Below, piece by piece: positions 7,195 through 16,700 of a DNA stretch of 64,000 bases. Source of the DNA: Streptomyces sp. PsTaAH-137 (GTDB taxonomy: Bacteria; Actinomycetota; Actinomycetes; Streptomycetales; Streptomycetaceae); NCBI RefSeq assembly GCF_003259365.1, contig NZ_QLLY01000025.1:1-64000 (forward strand). Direction: 5' to 3'. The notes under the pieces were generated by a model. It did no database searches. It was given only the letters and a program-made list of their open reading frames with translations, and was not told the DNA's origin. The position numbers and the translations under genes were made by a program. The stretch's first letter is position 1, and each line of letters opens with the position of its first letter.

Positions 7195-8817
7195 ATGTCC
7201 GCACCAGCGCCGTCCCCGCTGGCCATCGTCGACGCCGCGCCCCTGCCCCGGCAGGACGAGGTGCTCACCGACGCGGCCCTCGCCTTCGTGGCCGAGCTGC
7301 ACCGGCTGTTCACGCCCCGGCGTGACGAGCTCCTCGCCCGCCGTGCCGAGCGCCGCGCCGAGATCGCCCGCACCTCAACGCTCGACTTCCGCCCGGAGAC
7401 CGCCTCGATCCGCGAGGACGACACCTGGAAGGTCGCCCCGGCCCCGGCCGCGCTGAACGACCGCCGGGTCGAGATCACCGGCCCCACCGACCGCAAGATG
7501 ACGATCAACGCGCTGAACTCCGGCGCGAAGGTCTGGCTCGCCGACTTCGAGGACGCCTCGGCGCCGACCTGGGAGAACGTCATCGGCGGTCAGCTCAATC
7601 TGACCTCCGCCTACCACCGCTCGATCGACTTCACCGACGAGCGCACCGGCAAGTCGTACGCGCTCAAGGACGCCGACGAGCTCGCCACGGTCGTCATGCG
7701 GCCGCGTGGCTGGCACCTCAACGAGCGCCACCTGGTGGACGCCGACGGCAAGGCCGTCCCGGGCGCCCTCGTCGACTTCGGCCTCTACTTCTTCCACAAC
7801 GCCAAGCGCCTCATCGAGCTCGGCAAGGGCCCGTACTTCTACCTCCCGAAGACGGAGTCGTACCTGGAGGCCCGCCTCTGGAACGAGATCTTCGTCTTCG
7901 CGCAGGACTACGTCGGCATCCCGCAGGGCACCGTCCGCGCCACCGTTCTCATCGAGACGATCACGGCCGCGTACGAGATGGAGGAGATCCTCTACGAGCT
8001 GCGCGACCACGCCTCCGGCCTGAACGCGGGCCGCTGGGACTACCTCTTCTCCATCGTCAAGAACTTCCGTGACGGCGGCCAGAAGTTCGTCCTGCCGGAC
8101 CGCAACCTGGTGACGATGACGGCCCCCTTCATGCGGGCGTACACCGAACTCCTCGTCCGCACCTGCCACAAGCGCGGCGCGCACGCGATCGGCGGCATGG
8201 CGGCCTTCATCCCGTCCCGCAAGGACGCCGAGGTCAACAAGGTGGCGTTCGAGAAGGTCCGCGCCGACAAGGACCGCGAGGCCGGCGACGGTTTCGACGG
8301 TTCCTGGGTCGCGCACCCGGACCTCGTCCCGATCGCGATGGAGTCCTTCGACAAGGTCCTCGGCGAGAAGCCGAACCAGAAGGAGCGCCTGCGCGAGGAC
8401 GTCTCCGTCGCCGCCGGTGACCTGATCGCCATCGACTCCCTCGACGCCAAGCCCACCTACGACGGTCTGGTCAACGCCGTCCAGGTCGGCATCCGCTACA
8501 TCGAGGCCTGGCTGCGCGGCCTCGGCGCCGTCGCGATCTTCAACCTCATGGAGGACGCGGCCACCGCCGAGATCTCGCGCTCGCAGATCTGGCAGTGGAT
8601 CAACGCGGGTGTCGTCTTCGACAACGGCGAGACCGTGACGGCCGATCTGGCCCGCAAGGTCGCCGCCGAGGAGCTGGCGAACATCAAGGCCGAGATCGGC
8701 GAGGACGCCTTCGCGGCCGGCAAGTGGCAGCAGGCCCACGACCTGCTCCTCCAGGTCTCCCTGGACGCCGACTACGCCGACTTCCTGACCCTCCCGGCGT
8801 ACGAGCAGCTCGGCTGA
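7195..8817 (+). CDS. aceB: Malate synthase A
   Basis: This 540-residue enzyme condenses glyoxylate with acetyl-CoA to give malate, the second step of the glyoxylate bypass and a sink for glyoxylate from ureide catabolism. The family signature region is present as DHASGLNAGRWDYLFSIVKNF near residue 275, and the length matches malate synthase A. Other conserved parts include LADFEDASAPTWENVI and GGMAAFIPSRKDAEVN. The ATG at 7195 follows GAAGG. The leader of about 200 bp contains TTCC-N7-GGAA at 7062-7076, which resembles IclR-type half-sites, but this is weak. It ends at a strong bidirectional terminator. Confidence 0.97.
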   Translation: MSAPAPSPLAIVDAAPLPRQDEVLTDAALAFVAELHRLFTPRRDELLARRAERRAEIARTSTLDFRPETASIREDDTWKVAPAPAALNDRRVEITGPTDRKMTINALNSGAKVWLADFEDASAPTWENVIGGQLNLTSAYHRSIDFTDERTGKSYALKDADELATVVMRPRGWHLNERHLVDADGKAVPGALVDFGLYFFHNAKRLIELGKGPYFYLPKTESYLEARLWNEIFVFAQDYVGIPQGTVRATVLIETITAAYEMEEILYELRDHASGLNAGRWDYLFSIVKNFRDGGQKFVLPDRNLVTMTAPFMRAYTELLVRTCHKRGAHAIGGMAAFIPSRKDAEVNKVAFEKVRADKDREAGDGFDGSWVAHPDLVPIAMESFDKVLGEKPNQKERLREDVSVAAGDLIAIDSLDAKPTYDGLVNAVQVGIRYIEAWLRGLGAVAIFNLMEDAATAEISRSQIWQWINAGVVFDNGETVTADLARKVAAEELANIKAEIGEDAFAAGKWQQAHDLLLQVSLDADYADFLTLPAYEQLG

Positions 8818-8832
8818 CCCGACGGTCCGGGT

Positions 8833-8901
8833 GACGGCCGGTGGGGCCTTGCGCTGAGATGACGCACGAAGTGCGCATCTCGAGCAGCCCCACCGGCCGT
8901 C
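8833..8901. terminator. Bidirectional terminator between aceB and the HipA-like gene
   Basis: Fourteen-base perfect arms at 8833-8846 and 8888-8901 (GACGGCCGGTGGGG and its complement) enclose an inner hairpin at 8856-8881. The inner hairpin nearly matches the one at 150-175. It lies between two convergent genes and can serve both. Confidence 0.85.
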
Positions 8902-8911
8902 GGACGCATCC

Positions 8912-9820
8912 CTACCCGAGATGCACGGACCAGTCCTGCTCGGCCCCCGGCTTGCCATGGAGATCGGGCACCCGCTTCAGCCACGCGGGCCGCCCCTTCT
9001 CCATGGCGGCCGCGCGCCGCGCATCGGCGGCGGCCAGCTCGTCCCGGGAAGGAAAGCCCGTCGGCAACCAGGACGCCGAACTCCGGGCCCGGGCCAGCAA
9101 GAAGGACACGTACGCGTCCCGCGCCTGCTCGGGCGTCGCGAAATCAGCCGTCAGCCAGGCGTCCGGCACCAGCGCCAGCACCTCGCGCAACAACCCCTCC
9201 GTCACCTTCGGCGCCAGCTCGGCATCGGCGGCACGGGTGTCGGGGCCGTACCCGCCCAGCGCGTGATGCCTGAAGTCGTAGGCCCGCTCGGGCGCGGCCC
9301 CGTCCCAGCGGTGGTGGAAGACAAGCGCCGCCCCGTGGTCGATGAGCCACAGCTTCGGCGGGACGGTGCCGAAGGTCGGCCAGACCATGAGGTTCGAACT
9401 GTGCACGGTGCGGTCGACGTTGACGGTGAAGGCGTCCAGCCAGACGATCCGGCCCGCTTCGAGCGGGTCGACGGCGAACACCTCGGCGATCTCGGGCGTG
9501 AAGTCGGCCGCGCCCGGCAGATAGTCCATGCCGAGATTGAGCCCGGCGCTCGCGTGCAGCAGGTCCTGGACCTCCTGGTGCGGTTCATCGGCGGCGACGG
9601 CCGGGTCGAAGTGGGCGAGGACCAGCTCGGGGAAGCGCAGCCCGAGCCGGCGCGCCAGCTCCCCGACGACGATCTCGGCAACCAGCGCCTTGACGCCCTG
9701 CGCGGAGCCGGTGAATTTGAGGACGTACGTTCCGAGGTCGTCGGCCTCGACGACCCCGGGGACCGAGCCGCCGGCGTGCAGCGGGGTGACGTAACGGGTC
9801 GCGGTGACCTCTCTCAGCAT
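8912..9820 (-). CDS. HipA-family kinase-like protein
   Basis: This 302-residue protein resembles the HipA kinase family. Likely kinase motifs are the catalytic-loop segment DAFTVNVDRTVHSSNLMVW (about residues 130-148) and the metal-binding LWLIDHGAAL (about 160). The N-terminal part YVLKFTGSAQGVKALVAEI fits an ATP-binding beta-Lys strand. Classical HipA is about 440 residues and paired with the HTH antitoxin HipB. This one is shorter and no HipB-like gene lies beside it. Stand-alone forms of this size occur in Streptomyces. ATG at 9820 has GGGA before it. A toxin role should not be assumed. Confidence 0.85.
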   Translation of the reverse strand: MLREVTATRYVTPLHAGGSVPGVVEADDLGTYVLKFTGSAQGVKALVAEIVVGELARRLGLRFPELVLAHFDPAVAADEPHQEVQDLLHASAGLNLGMDYLPGAADFTPEIAEVFAVDPLEAGRIVWLDAFTVNVDRTVHSSNLMVWPTFGTVPPKLWLIDHGAALVFHHRWDGAAPERAYDFRHHALGGYGPDTRAADAELAPKVTEGLLREVLALVPDAWLTADFATPEQARDAYVSFLLARARSSASWLPTGFPSRDELAAADARRAAAMEKGRPAWLKRVPDLHGKPGAEQDWSVHLG

Positions 9821-9909
9821 GTTCCCAGGCCATTCGTCCAAGGCTTCGCGCCTCCGGCATGAAAGAGCATCGTAACCAAGAGTGATCGTCGGCCCGGTCC
9901 GCGGCGGGG

Positions 9910-10953
9910 TCAGGCCATGCGCCACTTCTGGTTGGACGTTCCGGCACAGCTCCACAGCTGCAGGACGGTGCCCGCGGCGGTGTTCTTGTCCGTGACGTCG
10001 AGGCACAGGTCCGGATCGACGCTGTCGACGAGGTCGAAGGACTTCTTCAGTGTGAAGCTCTCGTGATCGGCGCGCGACGAGGAGCAGGCCGCGAGACGCG
10101 CCGTCGTGCCGTCGGAGTGGCCGGAGACGGCCAGGCACATCGTGCCTCCGAAGGTGCGGGCGGTGCCGTCGGACGGGAACGTCCAGCCCTGTGACGGGTC
10201 GCCGTCGTCGCAGTCGGCCAGCACCGCCGGGGTGCCCGCCGCCTTCGAGCCGCCCTGGCTGGCCAGGCAGCGGTTGGAGGCGAAGTTGAGGACGAGGCCG
10301 CCGGTGAAGGCAGCGGCCTGGCCGTTCGACTTCGGCTTCTGGGTCGCGGTCTGCCCGCTGCTCCCCGTGCCGCTCCCGGTCGCCTGCCCGGTGGACTTGC
10401 CGCCACCGCCGCCGCTCCCGCCGCCGGTGTCCGGCGCCGCGGGCTGCTCGGCGGGTGCGGCGCCACCGGCCGCCGATGAGCCGCCCTTCTTCTCGCCGGA
10501 CGCGGATCCGGAGTGGTGCGCGGCGGAGCCGGAAGGCCGGTGCGAGGCCTTGCCCGGGCTCGCGGACGGGTCGTGCGCGGCAGGCGCGGACGCCCGGCCG
10601 GTGGCTTCGACGGTGGCCGCGGCCTGTGCGGTGTCGTCGCCGCCGAGCCGCGAGACCCCCGCGACCACGCCGACGCCGACGACGGCGAGGCCCGTCACAC
10701 CGGCCACCGCGACCGCCACCCGGCGGCCGGGCCGGAGCAGGCGGGCGCCGGAGAAGTGGTGGCGGCGGGCGAAGTCGGCCGAGAACGACCTGCCGTCCGG
10801 CGCGGAGGGTCCGGCGGACGGCCCGGAGGCCAGGCGGACGAGGGGCGTTTCGTCGGTGGCGGGTGACGAGGCGGCCGGCAGGGGTTCCTCGTCGGTCCCG
10901 GGCGGGGGCGTTCCCTCGGGCCGGGGCCCGCCGGACGGGGAGGATGTCGTCAT
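9910..10953 (-). CDS. Membrane-anchored ricin-B lectin (CBM13-like) protein
   Basis: This is a 347-residue protein with a Pro-rich cytoplasmic start (about 1-75), one membrane helix (VAVAVAGVTGLAVVGVGVVAG, near 80-100), a long Ser/Ala/Gly/Lys linker (about 105-215) and a C-terminal ricin-B trefoil domain of about 130 residues. The trefoil shows NFASNRCLASQGG and, in the last repeat, DLCLDVTDKN and LQLWSCAGTSNQKWRM. It should display a sugar-binding domain outside the membrane. ATG at 10953 has GGAG nine bases ahead. It follows the beta-helix/AAA+ gene on the same strand after about 54 bp, so it may be the last gene of the T7SS effector operon. Confidence 0.88.
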   Translation of the reverse strand: MTTSSPSGGPRPEGTPPPGTDEEPLPAASSPATDETPLVRLASGPSAGPSAPDGRSFSADFARRHHFSGARLLRPGRRVAVAVAGVTGLAVVGVGVVAGVSRLGGDDTAQAAATVEATGRASAPAAHDPSASPGKASHRPSGSAAHHSGSASGEKKGGSSAAGGAAPAEQPAAPDTGGGSGGGGGKSTGQATGSGTGSSGQTATQKPKSNGQAAAFTGGLVLNFASNRCLASQGGSKAAGTPAVLADCDDGDPSQGWTFPSDGTARTFGGTMCLAVSGHSDGTTARLAACSSSRADHESFTLKKSFDLVDSVDPDLCLDVTDKNTAAGTVLQLWSCAGTSNQKWRMA

Positions 10954-11007
10954 AGGAGTGTCTCCGGTGGGAAGGACTCGTGGGCGGTCAGGGAGGGGGC
11001 CGGTGCG

Positions 11008-13704
11008 TCAGGGCCATTCGGGCAGGTCCTGAGGGCGCAGAGTGATCAGGTCGGTCTCGTCGGGAGCCGCCATCTCCGCCACCCGGTACGCCTGGCCTTC
11101 GGTCATGGCCTGGAAGGTCTGACGGGCGGTACGGCCGTTGCCGAACCGCTCGCCGCGGGGGGTCGCCTCGAAGAACGCGGAGAGCGCCTCGCGGGCGGAG
11201 TCCGTCAGCCGGTACTGGTGGCGCTCGGCGTGGTGCTCGACGATGCTCACCAGCTCCGGGGTGTCGTAGTCCTCGAAGAGGAGGGTGCGGCTGAAGCGGG
11301 AGGCCAGGCCGGGGTTGGAGTCGATGAAGTGCTCCATCTCGTCGGGGTAGCCCGCGACAATGACCACCACCGAGTCCCGGTGATCCTCCATCAGCTTCAC
11401 CAGGGTGGCGATCGCCTCGTGGCCGAAGTCGTTGGAACCGGCGGCCGGGGTCAGCGAGTACGCCTCGTCGATGAACAGCACGCCGCCCATCGCCTCCTCG
11501 AAGACCCGCTGGGTCTTCGGTCCGGTGTGGCCGACGTACTCGCCGACCAGCGAGGACCGGTCGGCCTCGACGAGGTGTCCGCGGTCGAGGAGGCCGACCG
11601 CCGCGAGGATGCGGCCGTAGAGCCGGGCCACCGTCGTCTTGCCGGTGCCGGGGTTGCCCGCGAAGATCAGGTGGCGGCTGAGCGGAGGTGCGGCGAGGCC
11701 CGCCTCCTCGCGGCGTCTGACCATCTGCATGAGCTTCACCAGTGACGCGACGTCGTGCTTCACCCGCTCCAGGCCGACGAGCAGGCCCAGTTCGGCCAGC
11801 AGGTCCTCCAGGCTCTCTTCGGGTGTCTCCTCGTCACCGTCGCCGCCGGACGCGTCGGCGGTGGCGGTCGTGCCGTCCGGTGCCCCCGGCCGGCCCGCCG
11901 CCGCGGCCTTCACCGGACCGGCGGCGGAGGCCGCTCCGGCGGGTGTGCCGGGGGCGGGCCACACCGCGTTCTCGACGCCTCGTGAGACGCAGCCCTCGGT
12001 CTCGGGCCGCGCGCCCTCGTCCATGCTGAGGTCCTCGGCGGCGTCCGTCACCAGCAGGTTGCGCAGCACCGGCAGCGCCTCGGCTCCGACGTGGACGGCC
12101 GGGTACCGGGTAGCCGACAGGACGCAGTCCTCGTAGCGGCCTTTGCCGCCCTCGCCGATGTACAGGCCGTTCTTGCCGGTCTCCCTCACGGTCGTGCGCA
12201 GGACCGTCGGGTCGCCGTCGCGGGCCACCACCAGGCCGGAGCCCGCCGAGCCGGACACCGCGCAGTCGCGGAGCGTGGGTGCCGCCCTCTCGGCGACGAC
12301 GACACCGGCCGTGCCCGCGCCGCCGACCCGGCAGTCGGTGAACTCCCCCGTGGTGTCGGGGCCGCAGGTGAGCCCGGCGCGTTCGGCGTCGACGATGCGG
12401 GCGTCCCGGACGCGCACCTCGCCGCGGGACCGGTCGGTGACGCCGTTGTGGCTGCGCCGCACCGTCATGCCGTCGACCGTGGCCGCCGCGTAGCCGTCCA
12501 GGTGCAGGCCGGAGAGACCGCAGCCGGTCAACTGGCAGTCCTCCAGCGTCAGCCGGGCGCGCTCGGTGACGCCGATGCCGTGCTCCGGGGTCTCCTCCAC
12601 GCGCAGGGCGGTGAGGTGAGCCTTCGCCTCCCCCGCGATGTGCACGGCGCTGTAGGCCGACGCCCGCACGCTGCCGCCGGTGACCCGCACCTCGGCCCGC
12701 TCGCCGACGAGGATGCCGTTGCCCTCCGTGCCGCGCACGGTGGTGTCGGTGACGACCGCGCGCGCGGAGCCCCGCACCACCACTCCGGAGGCACGGGAGT
12801 CGCTGATCCGGCAGTCGACGAGTTCCAGGCGCGCGCTGCCGTCGGCCGAGACCCCGGCCGCGGCGCTGTCCCGGACCGAGCACGTCGACACCAGGACGTC
12901 CCCGGTGCCGGCGGCGAGGATCCCGGTGGCCCCGGCGCCGGTGACCTCGGCGCCGGTGATGCGCACACCGCCGGTGCCGTCGTCCTGCGCGCGCGGGGAG
13001 GAGCCCAGCACCCGTACGGCTTCGGCGGCCGCGTCCTTCAGGCGGCACTCGTCGAGCAGCACGGCCGCCCGCTCCTCGACGAGGAGCGCGTTGCGTCCCG
13101 GGCCCTCGACGGCGCAGCGGCGGATCTCCACGGTGGCCTCGCCGCGGACCCGGACGCCGGAGCCGCTGACCGTGCGCACGGTCGAGTCGGTGAGGTGTGC
13201 CGTCGCGCCGCCGGACACGACGACGCCGGTCCCGTCGATGTTCGTGACGAGCCCGTCGGTCAGCCACACCGTGCCGGTGGTGTCGGCGTGCACACCGGCC
13301 AGGGCGGCGTCCCGGACCACGCTGCGGGTGACGCGCAGCGAGGCCGCGCGTACGACCTCCAGCCGGCCGCCCGCGATGTCGCAGTCCTGGAGCTCCGCGG
13401 TCCCGGCCGTGACCAGCACCAGGGGCCGGGACGGGTCCGCGCCCACCACGGTGATCCCGTTGAGCGTGGCGGAGTGGGACAGTTCGAGCGCCGGAAGGCC
13501 GGGGGTGACCGGCACCAGGCGCACGGTGCCGGGGCCGTCCTCGGCGACGAGCGTCACCGCGCGGTCGAGCAGCAGCCGTTCGGGGTAGTCGCCGGCGGCG
13601 ATCCGGATCTCGTCCTCGGTGCCCGCGGCCCGCACCGCGTCGGCGATGGTGCGGAACGCGCCGCGGCGCGCGGTCGGCCGTACGTGATGGATGGCGGGAC
13701 TCAC
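11008..13704 (-). CDS. Right-handed beta-helix / AAA+ ATPase fusion (EccA-like)
   Basis: This is an 898-residue protein. Residues about 1-570 form a long series of roughly 23-residue beta-helix repeats, a pectate-lyase-like parallel helix with repeated V.ITGAEVTG and V.VTDTTVRG strands. An Ala/Gly-rich linker follows. The C-terminal 270 residues are a CbxX/CfxQ-type AAA+ ATPase with Walker A FAGNPGTGKTT (about 680), Walker B VLFIDEAY (about 738) and sensor segment VVVIVAGYPDEMEHF. That AAA class includes the T7SS chaperone EccA, whose N-terminus is normally TPR-like rather than beta-helical. The start is GTG at 13704, overlapping the stop of the giant gene, so it is coupled to it and probably acts on that substrate. 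Confidence 0.9.
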   Translation of the reverse strand: MSPAIHHVRPTARRGAFRTIADAVRAAGTEDEIRIAAGDYPERLLLDRAVTLVAEDGPGTVRLVPVTPGLPALELSHSATLNGITVVGADPSRPLVLVTAGTAELQDCDIAGGRLEVVRAASLRVTRSVVRDAALAGVHADTTGTVWLTDGLVTNIDGTGVVVSGGATAHLTDSTVRTVSGSGVRVRGEATVEIRRCAVEGPGRNALLVEERAAVLLDECRLKDAAAEAVRVLGSSPRAQDDGTGGVRITGAEVTGAGATGILAAGTGDVLVSTCSVRDSAAAGVSADGSARLELVDCRISDSRASGVVVRGSARAVVTDTTVRGTEGNGILVGERAEVRVTGGSVRASAYSAVHIAGEAKAHLTALRVEETPEHGIGVTERARLTLEDCQLTGCGLSGLHLDGYAAATVDGMTVRRSHNGVTDRSRGEVRVRDARIVDAERAGLTCGPDTTGEFTDCRVGGAGTAGVVVAERAAPTLRDCAVSGSAGSGLVVARDGDPTVLRTTVRETGKNGLYIGEGGKGRYEDCVLSATRYPAVHVGAEALPVLRNLLVTDAAEDLSMDEGARPETEGCVSRGVENAVWPAPGTPAGAASAAGPVKAAAAGRPGAPDGTTATADASGGDGDEETPEESLEDLLAELGLLVGLERVKHDVASLVKLMQMVRRREEAGLAAPPLSRHLIFAGNPGTGKTTVARLYGRILAAVGLLDRGHLVEADRSSLVGEYVGHTGPKTQRVFEEAMGGVLFIDEAYSLTPAAGSNDFGHEAIATLVKLMEDHRDSVVVIVAGYPDEMEHFIDSNPGLASRFSRTLLFEDYDTPELVSIVEHHAERHQYRLTDSAREALSAFFEATPRGERFGNGRTARQTFQAMTEGQAYRVAEMAAPDETDLITLRPQDLPEWP

Positions 13705-16700
13705 CTGTCGGTTCCCTCTGTGAAGGTGCTGGGGGTGCCGGGCTCGGTGAACCCGGGATTGGTCAGATAGGGGCCGACCGGGCGGCCTCCTTCGAGGCGC
13801 TGCGCACCGCGGATGTACCGGCTGTCGACGCCGCCCGGGAAGAGCACCTCCGCGCGCTCGGGGTGCGGTCCCGCGAGGTCCAGGGTCGCGCCGACGTCGA
13901 CTCCGCCGGGCGCGGCGATGTCGTACCGCCAGCCGTAGTGGTCCAGCAGTCCGGTCGCGGCCGCGCCTCCGGCGGTGGCCCGCTCGCGCAGCCAGCCGAT
14001 CTCCCGGGTGGCGGTGAGCCAGGCGCTGTCGGGGACCCCGTCGTCGCTCACATGGGCCGCTACGTGGACCGGCGCGTCGCCCGCGGGACGCAGGCCGTCG
14101 GCGAAGGCCGCGGCGGCGTGCTCCGGTCCCGCGGGGCCGAACACGTACAGTTCGTCGGCGTCGGTGCGCCAGTGCAGACCGGCGCTCCAGGGTGCGGTCT
14201 CCAGCGCCGACGCGAGGTGTCCCGCGGCCTCGGCGGCGATCCGCGGGGGTGTCGCGGCCGGGCGGGCCGGTGTCGGCGACATCTGCGACGTCGGCAGCTT
14301 CAGGGGTGTGACGGCCACCGGCCGGGTCTCACCCGGCAGATGCCAGTGCCACACCCCGAGACTCCCGTCCGCGCCGGGCGGCACGAAGAGTCCCCGCAGC
14401 CCGAGCGCGCCGTTCTCGATCGCGTAGGCGGAGGTGCGGGGTGCGTCGCCGCTGTGGCCCCACATCGTCCACCGCCCGGTGCGGGCGAGGGGCTCCGGGA
14501 ACTGCTGCCGGACGGCCTCGAACGCCTCGGACAGCGCCGTGTGCGCGGGCCCGGCCGGCTCGGATGTCCTGATCGGCACGGCCCCCTCCTCCATGTTGAC
14601 ATGTGTGTCGTCCGCGACCATACCTCGGGCAGGTGTCGACCCGGCGGGCGAGGTGTGTGTGACATATGTGTCGACGGTTTCGGTCGCATCGGTGTGCGCC
14701 GACACAAGTGTGACATCCCGATCGGGTGTCTGTGTTTCCAGGGCGGCTGTGGCGACGGGCGCCTTGGCCTGCACCGCCTCGGCCGAGTGCGGTGCGGCGA
14801 GGTAGTCCACGACCTTGTCCACGTCGCCCAGGTCGAAGCCCTTGGTGTGACCGGCCTCGACGGGCTTGACGTTCCTGACGTACGGGCGGTCGCCGGCGCC
14901 GGGCACCCAACTCGGATGCTCGAAGCGGTCGGTGAGGTTCTTGATCTCCGCCTTGACGTCGTCGGGTGTCCGCTTCCCCTTGTACGGGGCTTCCTTCGCG
15001 AGCTTCTCGGCCTTCACGTCGAGAACGATCTGGCCGGAACGGGTGGGGGGATGCTTGATGACGATGCGCTCGTAGCCGGGAGCGAGTGCGTTGTCGGCGG
15101 TCCGCGTGGACCCGTTGACCGCGTGCCACTTGGCCATGCGCTCGCCGCCGTTGCTGCCGATTTCCTCCAGGTAGCGGACCTGGTGGCCGGAGAGGGCCAT
15201 CGCCTCCAGGTTGCCGCTGCGGAACCCGAGGTGCCGGAACCGGCCGTCGGTCGCCCGGTGCAGGTACTCGAACAGCCTCATCTGACCGGTGCGGGTGTCG
15301 CCGCCCCACGTGTGGAGACCCTCGGTCCGCTTCCAGAACGCGGTGAGGTCGTGCACGTCGAGGCCCAGGGCCCGGAACTCGGTCGCCATGGCGGGGAACT
15401 TGCCCGGACGGCCGGAGTGGGCGGAGGCGTCTCCGGCGAGGATCACGAGGGGGCCCTGCGGGCGGTCCGCGGTGCGCTCGTGCAGGCCGCTCAGGATCTG
15501 CCGCATGCCGGTGTGGCTGGTGTCGTGCTCGACGTGGATCTCGCCGCGCTTGCCGCTGAACCGGGTCCACACGACGACGACGTCGCGCCCGGCCGCGTCG
15601 GGCACGTCCATGCTCCTCAGCCAGTCGCCGACCGCCTGCCGCAGCTCCGGCGTGAAGTGGGCGTCGTCGAGGCCCCATCCGGCGCGCAGGGAGTCACGCA
15701 CCTCGGGACCGAAGTGCTTTCCGACCGTCGTGGTGGCGGTGCCCACCGGGCCGATGAGTTCTTTGTCGATGTCCTTGTTGCTGGGCATCCTGAGGCCGTC
15801 GAGCCTCAGCACGTCCTTGTTGAAGTCCCGCCACTGCTCCTGCTTCAGCTGCTTGGTGTTCCCGCCCTCCGGGGCGTCCACGAGGCGGACCCGCTCCGGG
15901 TCGACTCCGCTGGCCTCGTAGAAGTCGCGGATGTCGGTACTGCGGTCCCGGACGTCCTTGGAGTCACGTATCAGCAGCACGCGCAGTTGAGGGTCGGCGT
16001 GCAGCGCGGCGGCGACGCCGAACTGGTCGCCGGTGGCGTATCCGTTCTGGACCAGCATCGTCCGCAGCCGCGGGTCGATGACCTTCGCGTGCTGCGCCGC
16101 TTTCGCCGCCTTGGTGTGCGCGGACGGCAGATCGTCCACCGTCCTCGGCTCGTCCGCTGGGTGCGGGGACGGCTGATGGGCGCCGGCGACCGCGCGCGGA
16201 CGCTGCTTCAGGCTCTGGCCGTAGAAGGCCGACAGTTCCCGGTCCACACGGCCGGGATCAAGGCCGAGCCTGGTCAGGTCCTGCTCCGCCGCGACGAGGT
16301 GCTCTTTCGCCGTGGCCAGCTGCTGCTGGAGCTTCACCTCATGCGCACTGGGTACGCTCGATCCCCCGACCCGGGTCTGGTTCTCGAGCCGGCCCACGTC
16401 GTAGCGCGCCTGTGTGAGCTTCTCCCAGGCCGCCACATGTTTCTCGTACGAGGGATGCTGCGGACCACCGAACACGTCACCGGCCCGCTTCGCGTCCTCC
16501 TCCCAGAGCCGCGTGATCTCACCCGGCGTCAGCCGCGCGCCGCGACCCGAACCGGCTTCCGGCGCAACGGCTTTGGGGCCCGTCGCCTGCCCATCCAGGC
16601 CGTCCGCAGCCGGGGCCCGCTCCGGCACATGTCCGCCGGAGGGACCCGACGTGGGCGCTGCGGGCTCGGTCGCCCTGGGCGCGGGCAGGGGCGAGTCACC

